From contig CAZMYO010000016.1 of assembly GCA_964570525.1 (NCBI GenBank), positions 1-20,093 on the forward strand: a stretch of 20,093 nucleotides of DNA. The letters are read 5' to 3'. Below are positions 1 through 6,324 of this stretch, in pieces. The position numbers and the translations under genes are program-made. The notes beneath the pieces were generated by a model. That model made no database searches, was not told the origin of the DNA, and was given only the letters and a program-made list of their open reading frames with translations. Source of the stretch: CAZMYO01 sp964570525 (GTDB lineage Bacteria; Patescibacteriota; Patescibacteriia; Magasanikbacterales; GWA2-37-8). How positions within the stretch are numbered: position 1 is the first letter of the stretch; every line of letters starts with the position of its first letter.

Positions 1-1
1 A

Positions 2-184
2 GACATTGCCCGGCAGATTAAAAAAATTCTGGATGATCCGGCGTTGGCGGAGAAATTGCGGATAAACGGTCGAAAACTGGTAGAAGAAAAGTATTCGTGG
101 GATGAGATTGCGGGGAGGATGAAGATGTTGCTGGCGAGCGCGACCTCACCCTCTGTCCCTCTCCTCGGAGGAGAGGGGATTTGA
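2..184 (+). CDS. C-terminal fragment of a probable GT4 glycosyltransferase
   Basis: Only the last 60 codons are in the window; the frame is open from base 2 to a TGA at 182-184. The segment with DIARQIKKILDDP, then LRINGRKLVEEKYSW and DEIAGRM resembles the C-terminal helices of GT4 (GT-B fold) glycosyltransferases, where a 'G...V.e.ysW' pattern follows the nucleotide-sugar domain. Donor and acceptor cannot be told from this part. The family-like part ends near residue 46; the remaining tail (about SATSPSVPLLGGEGI) is low complexity and is encoded by a palindromic repeat (157-177), so the original C-terminus was probably replaced or extended by a repeat. It is followed by about 100 bp of repeats before the next gene, also a GT4. 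Confidence 0.75.
   Translation, partial: DIARQIKKILDDPALAEKLRINGRKLVEEKYSWDEIAGRMKMLLASATSPSVPLLGGEGI
157..177. repeat. 8-bp-stem palindrome (REP-like) inside the end of the first CDS
   Basis: CCCTCTCC (157-164) pairs exactly with GGAGAGGG (170-177) around a 5-base loop (165-169). The C-rich run before it (about 144-156) with this hairpin resembles a short extragenic palindrome seen in many bacterial genomes; that resemblance is from memory. It is translated as the C-terminal tail of the upstream gene. No T-run follows, so it is not a typical intrinsic terminator. Confidence 0.65.
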
Positions 185-194
185 TAATCCGCGT

Positions 195-252
195 CCCGAT
201 TTCGTTTTGACGAAATCGTGGATCCTCGATTTTGCGTCATAGCAAAATCGGG
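195..252. repeat. Nested inverted repeat of two hairpin units meeting at GGATCC
   Basis: Two related units face each other and share the central GGATCC (220-225). The left unit (195-225) has an 8-bp stem, CGATTTCG (197-204) with CGAAATCG (211-218). The right unit (220-252) has a 9-bp stem, CGATTTTGC (227-235) with GCAAAATCG (242-250). Both begin CCCGATTT when read inward and hold TGACG near the centre, so they are diverged copies in opposite orientation. GATAATCC occurs on both sides (183-190 and 252-259), like a target-site duplication, although the right copy shares base 252 with the repeat. The layout resembles bacterial interspersed mosaic elements. Nothing in this intergenic stretch looks coding. 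Confidence 0.8.
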
Positions 253-265
253 ATAATCCTCACCG

Positions 266-288
266 TTAATCTGCGTAATCTGTGTTAT
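266..288 (-). repeat. 23-bp repeat, perfect inverted copy of 16523-16545
   Basis: The reverse complement of these 23 bases (starting ATAACACAGATTACGCAG) occurs exactly at 16523-16545. The repeat runs into the start codon of the next gene, ATG at 287-289. Short 'ACACAGATTACGCAGATTA' words are common dispersed repeats in several bacterial lineages (from memory). I see no gene in 185-286: the interval is repeats from end to end. Confidence 0.85.
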
Positions 289-1432
289 GAAGTTACTCAT
301 CGCCGCCGACATTTTCCCGCCCCAATCCGGAGGTCCCGCCACCTACGCGGTAACGCTTGCCAATGAACTGGTGAAGCAAGGGGTTGAGGTAAAAATTGTC
401 TCGCTCAATCCGCAATCGGATCAATCGGTTGTATCATGCTCCGTGTATTGTGTATCGTGGCAAAACAAGTTGTTGCGTTATCTCCAATATTTTCGGCTGT
501 TATTTAAACATGCTAAAAATTCCGACATCGTCTACGCCATGGGTCCGGTGAATGCTGGTTTGCCGGCCTGGATTGCTGCGCGCCTTCGTCGTAATAAATT
601 AGCGATGAAGGTAGTGGGGGATTATGCCTGGGAGCAGGGCGTACAGCGTTTCGGCGTTACCGATACCATCGCCGATTTCCAAAAGAAGTGGCACTATAGT
701 ACCGTAGTACAGTTTTTGAAATGGCTGGAAGGTTTTGTTGTTCGTCACGCCGATCGCGTAATTGTGCCGAGCGATTATTTGCGTGGTATTGTTCTTGGCT
801 GGGGGGCTAAAGCCGAGCGGTTGGAGGTAGTTTATAACGCCGTAGAATTTAAGGCCGTGACGCCGATAGCCAAGCCAGCAGGTGAACGCTGGCTCGTTTC
901 CGTTGGCCGCTTGGTACCGTGGAAAGGTATGGAAGCATTGGTGGGTATCATGCCAAGTATTGTCGCCGAGCATCCCGAGGTAAAATTGAAAATTATTGGC
1001 GATGGGCCGGAGATGAGTAGTCTAAAGTCGAAAGTCGAAAGTCTAAAGCTGAACAACATTGTTGAGCTGTTAGGCAATTTACCTCATGAAACAGCTTTAG
1101 CCTATCTGGCGGCGGCTGATCTTTTTATTCTCAACAGCGGCTACGAAGGCATGTCCCATCTAATTTTGGAAGCCTTGAGCCTCGGCCGGCCGGTGCTCGC
1201 GAGCGATGTTGGCGGCAATCCGGAGATTGTCATCAGGAACCAAACCGGTGATTTATTTGAATACAACAATCGCGTTCAGATTCGGGAAAAGATACTTCAA
1301 TTTTTGAGAGCTGGTTCAGCCGCTCAAGATTTGCTAAAGATTAGTCCGCAAGATCCGTTTTTTGAACGATTCAAACTTTCAACTATGATCGCGAAAACTA
1401 AACAAACCTTGGAAAAAATATGCGCCAATTGA
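287..1432 (+). CDS. GT4-family glycosyltransferase (GT-B fold)
   Basis: This 381-residue protein is a full-length GT4 enzyme, expected to move a sugar from a nucleotide donor to a lipid-linked or surface glycan acceptor on the cytoplasmic face. The N-terminal domain has the acceptor-side glycine motif (PPQSGGPATYA, residues 11-21). The C-terminal domain has VSVGRLVPWKG (205-214), IGDGPE (237-242) and the EX7E motif, Glu287 and Glu295 in YEGMSHLILEALSLG, followed by GRPVLASDVGGNPEIV. The ATG at 287 suits the family N-terminus (MKLLIAADIFPP) but overlaps a dispersed repeat and has no clear ribosome-binding site. A 7-bp tandem repeat encodes residues 245-256, in the variable helix after GDGPE. 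The 3' end overlaps the next gene by 13 bp, so the two are probably cotranslated. The sugar specificity cannot be read. Confidence 0.93.
   Translation: MKLLIAADIFPPQSGGPATYAVTLANELVKQGVEVKIVSLNPQSDQSVVSCSVYCVSWQNKLLRYLQYFRLLFKHAKNSDIVYAMGPVNAGLPAWIAARLRRNKLAMKVVGDYAWEQGVQRFGVTDTIADFQKKWHYSTVVQFLKWLEGFVVRHADRVIVPSDYLRGIVLGWGAKAERLEVVYNAVEFKAVTPIAKPAGERWLVSVGRLVPWKGMEALVGIMPSIVAEHPEVKLKIIGDGPEMSSLKSKVESLKLNNIVELLGNLPHETALAYLAAADLFILNSGYEGMSHLILEALSLGRPVLASDVGGNPEIVIRNQTGDLFEYNNRVQIREKILQFLRAGSAAQDLLKISPQDPFFERFKLSTMIAKTKQTLEKICAN
1019..1053 (+). repeat. Five tandem 7-bp units inside a glycosyltransferase gene
   Basis: Five back-to-back heptamers start at 1019, 1026, 1033, 1040 and 1047. Units one and four are AGTCTAA, two and three are AGTCGAA, and five is AGCTGAA. 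Since 7 is not a multiple of 3, the copies are read in different frames, and gain or loss of one unit would shift the frame. The tract encodes part of a Ser/Lys/Leu-rich helix after GDGPE. Confidence 0.85.
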
Positions 1433-2424
1433 TGATAAGTTTGGACAAGAAAATTTTAGATAAAAATTCGGCAGTCGCGCGTCGTATGGTTGAGTATGGA
1501 GAAAAAGACGAGCTATTCATAATTATTCCCAATTCAGAGCGGATTCAATTTGATCTTAGTCCCACGGTACACGTGCTTACTTCCTGGGGAAAAAGCAAAC
1601 CTCGACAGTATTGGGAGCTCTATGGGGTGGGGGAAAGACTTCTTAAAAAAGAAAAAATTGAGCAAATTACCGCGCAAGACCCGTTTTTTATGGGTCTGAC
1701 GGCAGTATGGTTCAAACAGCAGTTTAAATTACCGATTGAAATACAGCTCCACGGAGATTTTTTTAGTTCAAATTATTATCGTTTTCAGAGCGGCCCAATG
1801 AATCATTTGCGGTGGCACATTGGCAAATACGTAGTACGCCATGCCGACCGAGTGCGGGTAGTGGGGGAGAGGATTAGACAAAGTCTTGTTAAGTTGGGTA
1901 TCAATCCGCAAAAAATAATTATTCGTCCGGTCCCAACTGATTTTGATTTTATTAAAAATTATCAGCCAAAATCCGATTTATTCTTGCTTAAGCTGTATCC
2001 AGAGTTTAAAAAGATTTTTTTATTTTTAGGAAGACTTGATCCCATAAAGAACTTAGAATGGTTAATTGAATTGTTTTCCTCGGTGACACAACAAAAAGCA
2101 GACTATGGATTAGTGATTGTTGGTAATGGTTCTGAACAGAAGAAACTTGATGAAAAGGTAAAGAGTCTTGGCTTGGGGAAAAACATAAAATTTGAGCCCT
2201 GGGTATTTGATCCTTTTAGCTACTTGAAAACTGCCCACTGCGTCTTGTTTCCGAGTTTGAGCGAAGGGTATGGCTTGGTGGCAATGGAAGCGGCCGCCGC
2301 CGGTTGTCCGGTGATTATGAACGACGTCGGTGTCGCTAATTACGAGTTGAAACCAAGCGATAAAGTAAAAATTTTGGCCGTCAATGATCGGGAAAAGTGG
2401 ATTCAGGCAATCTTGAGTGTCTAA
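1420..2424 (+). CDS. GT4-family glycosyltransferase, second of an overlapping pair
   Basis: This 334-residue GT-B enzyme lacks the usual N-terminal GG motif, and its first domain is shorter and more divergent than its neighbour's. The C-terminal half is typical: LFLGRLDPIKNLEWLI (201-216), VGNGSEQKKL (234-243), WVFDPFSYLKTAHCVLFPS, and EX7E with Glu282 and Glu290 (SLSEGYGLVAMEAAAAGCPV). QLHGD (109-113) and YVVRHADRVRVVGERI (137-152) mark the end of the acceptor domain; the upstream gene has a matching VVRHADRVIVPSDYL, so the two are probably diverged relatives. I use the ATG at 1420 (13-bp overlap, a weak GGA six bases upstream). An in-frame ATG at 1432 overlapping the upstream stop by one base (TGATG) is an equal alternative. 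The stop overlaps the stop of the opposing minus-strand gene. Confidence 0.9.
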   Translation: MRQLMISLDKKILDKNSAVARRMVEYGEKDELFIIIPNSERIQFDLSPTVHVLTSWGKSKPRQYWELYGVGERLLKKEKIEQITAQDPFFMGLTAVWFKQQFKLPIEIQLHGDFFSSNYYRFQSGPMNHLRWHIGKYVVRHADRVRVVGERIRQSLVKLGINPQKIIIRPVPTDFDFIKNYQPKSDLFLLKLYPEFKKIFLFLGRLDPIKNLEWLIELFSSVTQQKADYGLVIVGNGSEQKKLDEKVKSLGLGKNIKFEPWVFDPFSYLKTAHCVLFPSLSEGYGLVAMEAAAAGCPVIMNDVGVANYELKPSDKVKILAVNDREKWIQAILSV

Positions 2425-3143
2425 TATCCACCTCGTTTAATACGGAGGATATTTTTGAAGAATCTAAAAGTTTCCTTAAAAATATTGAGCTTGCTTTTGC
2501 CGGCGCGCCGCTCGCGATAAATAATAGGGACTTCTTGGATTATAAAATTATTTTTTGCCGCCAGATAAACTATTTCAGTCAGCATTATGTTGCCGTCCGG
2601 ATGAAGCTTGTCTTTAATTTTCTCCCAAACGCTTTTTTTGAAAACGCGATAATTGTTGCTGGTATCTTTCACTTGTATTTGGAGAATAATTTTCACCAGG
2701 AATTGTCCTACCAAGCTGGTAATTTTATTCAATAATGGCTTTCCCTCAAAGCGCGAGCCGGGAAGATAGCGTGATCCAATCACAAAATCGGCTTCGCCAT
2801 CGTCTAAGAGACGTATCATCCTCGGCAGATATTCTGGATCATGCGCTAAATCAGCATCCATAGCTGCCAGATACTCGCCATGCGCTTCGTTATATCCACG
2901 CACCATGGCGGAAGCTAGCCCACGCTCGGTGTCGCGTTCAATTAGAATAATCTCGGGAATTGTCTTTTGGAGTTCTCGCACTCTGATTCGAGTACTGTCT
3001 TTGCTGCCGTCGTCAACCACGATTAATTCATGAATTTGGGACGCCGCTCTTAGGATATCATGGGTACTCTGAAGCAATGTTGGAACATTACTTTCTTCAT
3101 TGTAGGTCGGAATAATTACAGAAATTTTGATGTTATTTGGCAT
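2421..3143 (-). CDS. DPM1-like GT2 glycosyltransferase (probable polyprenyl-phosphate sugar synthase)
   Basis: This 240-residue GT-A enzyme resembles dolichyl/polyprenyl-phosphate mannose or glucose synthases. It has VIIPTYNEESNV (9-20), IVVDDGSKDST (41-51), the metal-binding AMDADLAHDPEYL (94-106), VIGSRYLPGS and the late YRERRAGKSKLNIFK motif that follows the catalytic domain in DPM1-type enzymes. There is no added C-terminal membrane domain or GtrA fusion, so it is the short soluble or membrane-associated form. Expected reaction: NDP-hexose plus polyprenyl phosphate gives polyprenyl-phosphate hexose at the inner face of the membrane. Its ATG lies inside the end of the upstream FAD oxidoreductase gene (11-bp overlap), so the two form an operon. 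The stop overlaps the converging GT4 gene by 4 bp (2421-2424). The sugar cannot be assigned. Confidence 0.9.
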   Translation of the reverse strand: MPNNIKISVIIPTYNEESNVPTLLQSTHDILRAASQIHELIVVDDGSKDSTRIRVRELQKTIPEIILIERDTERGLASAMVRGYNEAHGEYLAAMDADLAHDPEYLPRMIRLLDDGEADFVIGSRYLPGSRFEGKPLLNKITSLVGQFLVKIILQIQVKDTSNNYRVFKKSVWEKIKDKLHPDGNIMLTEIVYLAAKNNFIIQEVPIIYRERRAGKSKLNIFKETFRFFKNILRIKRGGY

Positions 3144-4428
3144 AGTCTTTTATAATAAAATCGGCAACTTTTTCTCCGGAAGCAAAGGCGCTGCCGGTGG
3201 AAGTAATGGTTGGATAGGTTAAGTAATTTCCAGCGAAGTAGAGCCCTTTGATATTCGAACGAGAATCGGGATTGGCGTAGTTCTTTAAAAATTTTGGTGA
3301 ATAATTTTTTATTAAAGTTAGATGCGACCAAACCGGAGTAGGCTTGAACTTAAAGATTTTTTCGAAATCGGAAAAATAAATAGCCAGTAATTCCTCGGCC
3401 GTTTTATTTCTAAAGTGTTCGTAGGCCGGGCTCAAATTAGTAAAAAAATTAAGCACCGTTTTGCTCCGCACTCCTACCGTAGAATTAAGCGCCGAGAGCA
3501 AGAAGATGCCGCCGAAAGAATAGCGCGGTTTGAGGCAGCTCAAGAGATAAAATTCTCTCGGCAGCTTCTCTTCAATTTCCACGATTAAGGATAAAGCATC
3601 CAGGTATTCAATCTGCTGAATAGTTTGACCCGGATAGTCGCAGAATTTTTTAAAAACATGCGGCGGAGCCGTGTTTACTACCACAGTAGCGAGCGCCTCC
3701 AGAGTCATATCGTCTTTTAGGTAAGAAACACTTTTTATATTTTTTTCGTCGTGATCAATTTTAGTAACTTTAGCGTTAGTAATAATTTTTCCGCCTAATT
3801 CTTCAACACGCTTTACGAGCCGACCGACCATAAGATGCGTCCAATCGGTGCCAGGAATATATCCGAGCGGTTTGGAAAACTCCTGGTAGTGCAATCGGCT
3901 ACCCAACCAGTTGGCGCTAAGATTTTCGGAAGGGAGCCCGTATTTTATGTCCATCAATGGGTCAAAAATATTTTTTCGCACCGTCGCTCCGGCAATTTTA
4001 TCTACCCAGTCGCGGGCGCTGCCAAGATCTTTTTTCCAGTCTTTTTTCAACGCGCAATAAAGCATCAGCCAAGCAAAACGGATTTTATCCAGCCAGGGCA
4101 GGGGAAACTTTATAAAATCAACCGGATCGGTGAGATTATAGGTTTTGCCGTCTACGGCAAAAAAAACCGCGCATTTTTTCCAAACAACTTTAGAAAAAAG
4201 ATCCAGTTTTTTAAGGAGCTCCAGAAGAGGCTTGTCTTGCGCGAGGATATGGTGATAGCCGAGAGGAAAAAATTTGCCTTGGATTGAAAAACTGCCGGCC
4301 AAACCACCCGGTTCCGCCGCCTCGATGATGGTGCAGGGGTAGCCAGCTTCAAGCAGGGTAAGCGCCGCGCCTAGTCCCGCCATGCCGCCACCAACAATGA
4401 TAATATTTTTTGTAGAACCCACTACCAT
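3133..4428 (-). CDS. FAD-dependent amine-oxidase / desaturase-like oxidoreductase
   Basis: This 431-residue protein opens with a dinucleotide-binding fold, IIIVGGGMAGLGAALTLLEAG (9-29), then an acidic residue for the FAD ribose in CTIIEAAEPGGLAGSF (32-47, Glu36). It closes with the typical C-terminal FAD contact, KGLYFAGNYLTYPTITSTGSA followed by ASGEKVADFI. This is the architecture of the amino_oxidase superfamily (protoporphyrinogen oxidase, phytoene desaturase, plant amine oxidase); UDP-galactopyranose mutase is a more distant alternative. The substrate is unknown. It is the first gene of a two-gene operon with a polyprenyl-phosphate-sugar-synthase-like GT2, so it may act on the lipid carrier or on a sugar bound to it (inference). 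The ATG at 4428 has an upstream AAAAGG (4443-4438) nine bases away and a strong promoter at 4505-4477. Confidence 0.88.
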   Translation of the reverse strand: MVVGSTKNIIIVGGGMAGLGAALTLLEAGYPCTIIEAAEPGGLAGSFSIQGKFFPLGYHHILAQDKPLLELLKKLDLFSKVVWKKCAVFFAVDGKTYNLTDPVDFIKFPLPWLDKIRFAWLMLYCALKKDWKKDLGSARDWVDKIAGATVRKNIFDPLMDIKYGLPSENLSANWLGSRLHYQEFSKPLGYIPGTDWTHLMVGRLVKRVEELGGKIITNAKVTKIDHDEKNIKSVSYLKDDMTLEALATVVVNTAPPHVFKKFCDYPGQTIQQIEYLDALSLIVEIEEKLPREFYLLSCLKPRYSFGGIFLLSALNSTVGVRSKTVLNFFTNLSPAYEHFRNKTAEELLAIYFSDFEKIFKFKPTPVWSHLTLIKNYSPKFLKNYANPDSRSNIKGLYFAGNYLTYPTITSTGSAFASGEKVADFIIKDYAK

Positions 4429-4476
4429 ATCATTTTACCTTTTATTAACCGATAATTAGGCTGTCTAACGCAAGAT

Positions 4477-4505
4477 ATTGTAGCTTTGCCGAGGCATGTT
4501 GTCAA
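4477..4505 (-). promoter_or_regulatory. Sigma70-type promoter, leftward (FAD oxidoreductase operon)
   Basis: On the minus strand a consensus -35 TTGACA (4505-4500) is separated by exactly 17 bases from TACAAT (4482-4477). A start near 4470 would leave a leader of about 42 bases, including an AAAAGG ribosome-binding site at 4443-4438. Confidence 0.82.
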
Positions 4506-4516
4506 ATACTAAATAC

Positions 4517-4545
4517 TTGAAAAATTGCCCATAAAGTGGTAAGAT
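4517..4545 (+). promoter_or_regulatory. Sigma70-type promoter, rightward, predicting a leaderless transcript
   Basis: TTGAAA (4517-4522), a 17-base spacer and TAAGAT (4540-4545) form a good promoter. Transcription would begin about 4551-4553, only three to five bases before the ATG at 4556. There is then no room for a ribosome-binding site and the first gene of the nine-gene unit would be translated leaderless. The -35 boxes of the two divergent promoters lie 11 bases apart. Confidence 0.75.
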
Positions 4546-4555
4546 AGCGAGTATT

Positions 4556-5632
4556 ATGAGATTACTTGTAATTACGCAAAAAGTTGACCAGAACGACTCC
4601 AATCTGGGATTTTTTCATACCTGGCTCAAAAAGCTTGCCGGGCAAGTAGAACACTTATACGTTATTTGCTTGAGCAAAGGCGAATATCATTTACCCGCAA
4701 ATGTGACGGTTGTGTCGCTCGGTAAAGAGCAGGGAAGTGTGTCGAGCATAAGATACGCAATTCGTTTTTACGCATGCCTATGGCGACTGCGGGGAAAATA
4801 CGACAACGTCTTTGTTCATATGAACCCAGAATATTGTATTTTAGGTGGTCCGATTTGGCGGTTGTGGAACAAAAAGGTCCTGCTTTGGTATACGCATAAA
4901 TCAGTAAACCTTAAGCTGCGGTTGGCAGAGAAATTCGTCAACAAAATTTTTACTGCTTCCAAGGAGAGTTTTCGCTTACCGAGTAAAAAAGTAGAAGTGA
5001 CAGGGCACGGAATTGAGGTTGAACAATTTTTGTCGTCTAAACAGTTTGCTCCTTTACCCGAGTCACTCGTTGGAGTTTCCCTACTTGGTGTCGGACGTAT
5101 CACTTCATCCAAAGATTGGGAGACAGTTATACGAGCTGTTGCTGAATTACGAAAAAATAAAGCTTTGCCTCGTTTTACTGTAATGTTTGTTGGCGACACC
5201 ATTACCAAGCAGGATGAGGAGTATAAAAAGAAACTCTATGTTCTTGATAAAGAGTTAGCAGGAGACACGCTTCCGTCCATTGGTTTTAAGGGTGTTATGC
5301 ACGAAGAGATTAATAAAGAATACCAGGCTGCTCATTTACTTATTCACACCAGCCAAACCGGCAGCGTTGACAAAGTCGTCCTCGAAGCCCTTGCCGCCGG
5401 TCGCATTGTCGTAACTTCGAGCGCGGCCTATGCCGAAGCGGTAAAAGAGGGGATAGTTTACATCTTCCCCGAGGGAAATTCTGAAGAATTGGCTAAGACT
5501 ATTGAAAAAATTTATCAATCTGGTATACTAGCCCCCGATAGGTTGCCTAATCAAAAAGCCATAGAATATGTACGAAAACGCCATAACTTAGACACTCTTA
5601 TCGGCAAAATCATCAATTATTTCACATTATGA
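4556..5632 (+). CDS. GT4-like glycosyltransferase heading the main operon
   Basis: This 358-residue GT-B protein has an N-terminal domain without the GG motif (MRLLVITQKVDQNDSNLGFF, residues 1-20) and a C-terminal domain with LLGVGRITSSKDWETVI (176-192), MFVGDTI (210-216) and LLIHTSQTGSVDKVVLEALAAG (261-282). The first acidic residue of EX7E is Gly269 here, while the second, Glu277, is kept; many GT4 subfamilies tolerate this, but it differs from the two GT4 genes upstream. Catalysis is expected with an unknown nucleotide sugar, in the cytoplasm. It overlaps the next GT2 gene by 4 bp (ATGA at 5629-5632). The start is supported by the promoter just upstream; there is no Shine-Dalgarno. Confidence 0.9.
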   Translation: MRLLVITQKVDQNDSNLGFFHTWLKKLAGQVEHLYVICLSKGEYHLPANVTVVSLGKEQGSVSSIRYAIRFYACLWRLRGKYDNVFVHMNPEYCILGGPIWRLWNKKVLLWYTHKSVNLKLRLAEKFVNKIFTASKESFRLPSKKVEVTGHGIEVEQFLSSKQFAPLPESLVGVSLLGVGRITSSKDWETVIRAVAELRKNKALPRFTVMFVGDTITKQDEEYKKKLYVLDKELAGDTLPSIGFKGVMHEEINKEYQAAHLLIHTSQTGSVDKVVLEALAAGRIVVTSSAAYAEAVKEGIVYIFPEGNSEELAKTIEKIYQSGILAPDRLPNQKAIEYVRKRHNLDTLIGKIINYFTL

Positions 5633-6324
5633 AACTTTCTATCGTCGTACCGGTCTACAACGAGTTAAACACCATCAAACTACTCCTCAACGCTGTGGAA
5701 GCCGTAGATCTCCCAGGCATTGAAAAGGAGGTTGTTTTGGTTGATGATTGTTCCACCGATGGCACGCGCGATATTCTGACTGGTTTTAAGGAAAGGTACA
5801 AAATAATTTTTCAAGAAAAAAATAAGGGCAAAGGCGCCGCCATCCGACGCGGATTTGCCGAAGCCACCGGAGATTTTATCATTATTCAGGATGCGGATTT
5901 GGAATACAATCCGGAGGAATATAAGCTGCTGCTTGCCCCGCTCCTAGCTGGTCGCGCGGATGTGGTGTATGGTTCGCGGTTTATTGGCGGGCAACCGCAC
6001 CGCATTTTATTTTTCTGGCATTCAATCGGCAACAAGTTCCTTACTTTTTTATCAAACATCTTCACCAATTTGAACCTCACCGACATGGAGACCTGCTACA
6101 AGATGTTTACGAGAGACGCTCTCCATAAAATTTTGCCGCGACTTACTTCAAATCGTTTTAATATCGAACCGGAGATTACCGCTCGCGTTGCTAAAGCTAA
6201 GTTGCGTCTCTACGAAGTGGGTATTTCTTATCACGGCCGCACCTATGCCGAAGGAAAAAAAATCGGCTGGCGGGATGGCTTCAGCGCCATTTGGTCAATT
6301 ATCAAATTTAATCTGTTCTCATGA
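5629..6324 (+). CDS. GT2 glycosyltransferase, polyprenyl-phosphate-sugar-synthase-like
   Basis: This 231-residue GT-A enzyme is close to the common bacterial DPM1-like group. It has SIVVPVYNELNTI (4-16), VVLVDDCSTDGTRDIL (35-50), KNKGKGAAIRRGF (64-76), the metal site IIQDADLEYNPEEY (85-98), VVYGSRFIGG and the terminal YHGRTYAEGKKIGWRDG. Likely activity: transfer of a hexose from a nucleotide donor to polyprenyl phosphate, making a lipid donor for membrane GT-C enzymes such as those at 9967 and 18341 (inference). No membrane segments are attached. It overlaps both neighbours by ATGA, which suggests translational coupling and explains the absence of its own ribosome-binding site. Confidence 0.92.
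   Translation: MKLSIVVPVYNELNTIKLLLNAVEAVDLPGIEKEVVLVDDCSTDGTRDILTGFKERYKIIFQEKNKGKGAAIRRGFAEATGDFIIIQDADLEYNPEEYKLLLAPLLAGRADVVYGSRFIGGQPHRILFFWHSIGNKFLTFLSNIFTNLNLTDMETCYKMFTRDALHKILPRLTSNRFNIEPEITARVAKAKLRLYEVGISYHGRTYAEGKKIGWRDGFSAIWSIIKFNLFS

Noticed and set aside
195..288. Integron attC site or CRISPR-like repeat interpretation of the palindromic junction.
   Set aside because: No regularly spaced direct repeats, no attC core sites and no integrase or cas gene in the window; an interspersed palindrome fits better.
3835..4287. Long open frame on the plus strand within the FAD oxidoreductase gene.
   Set aside because: No recognisable domain, and it is a shadow of a well-supported gene on the other strand.
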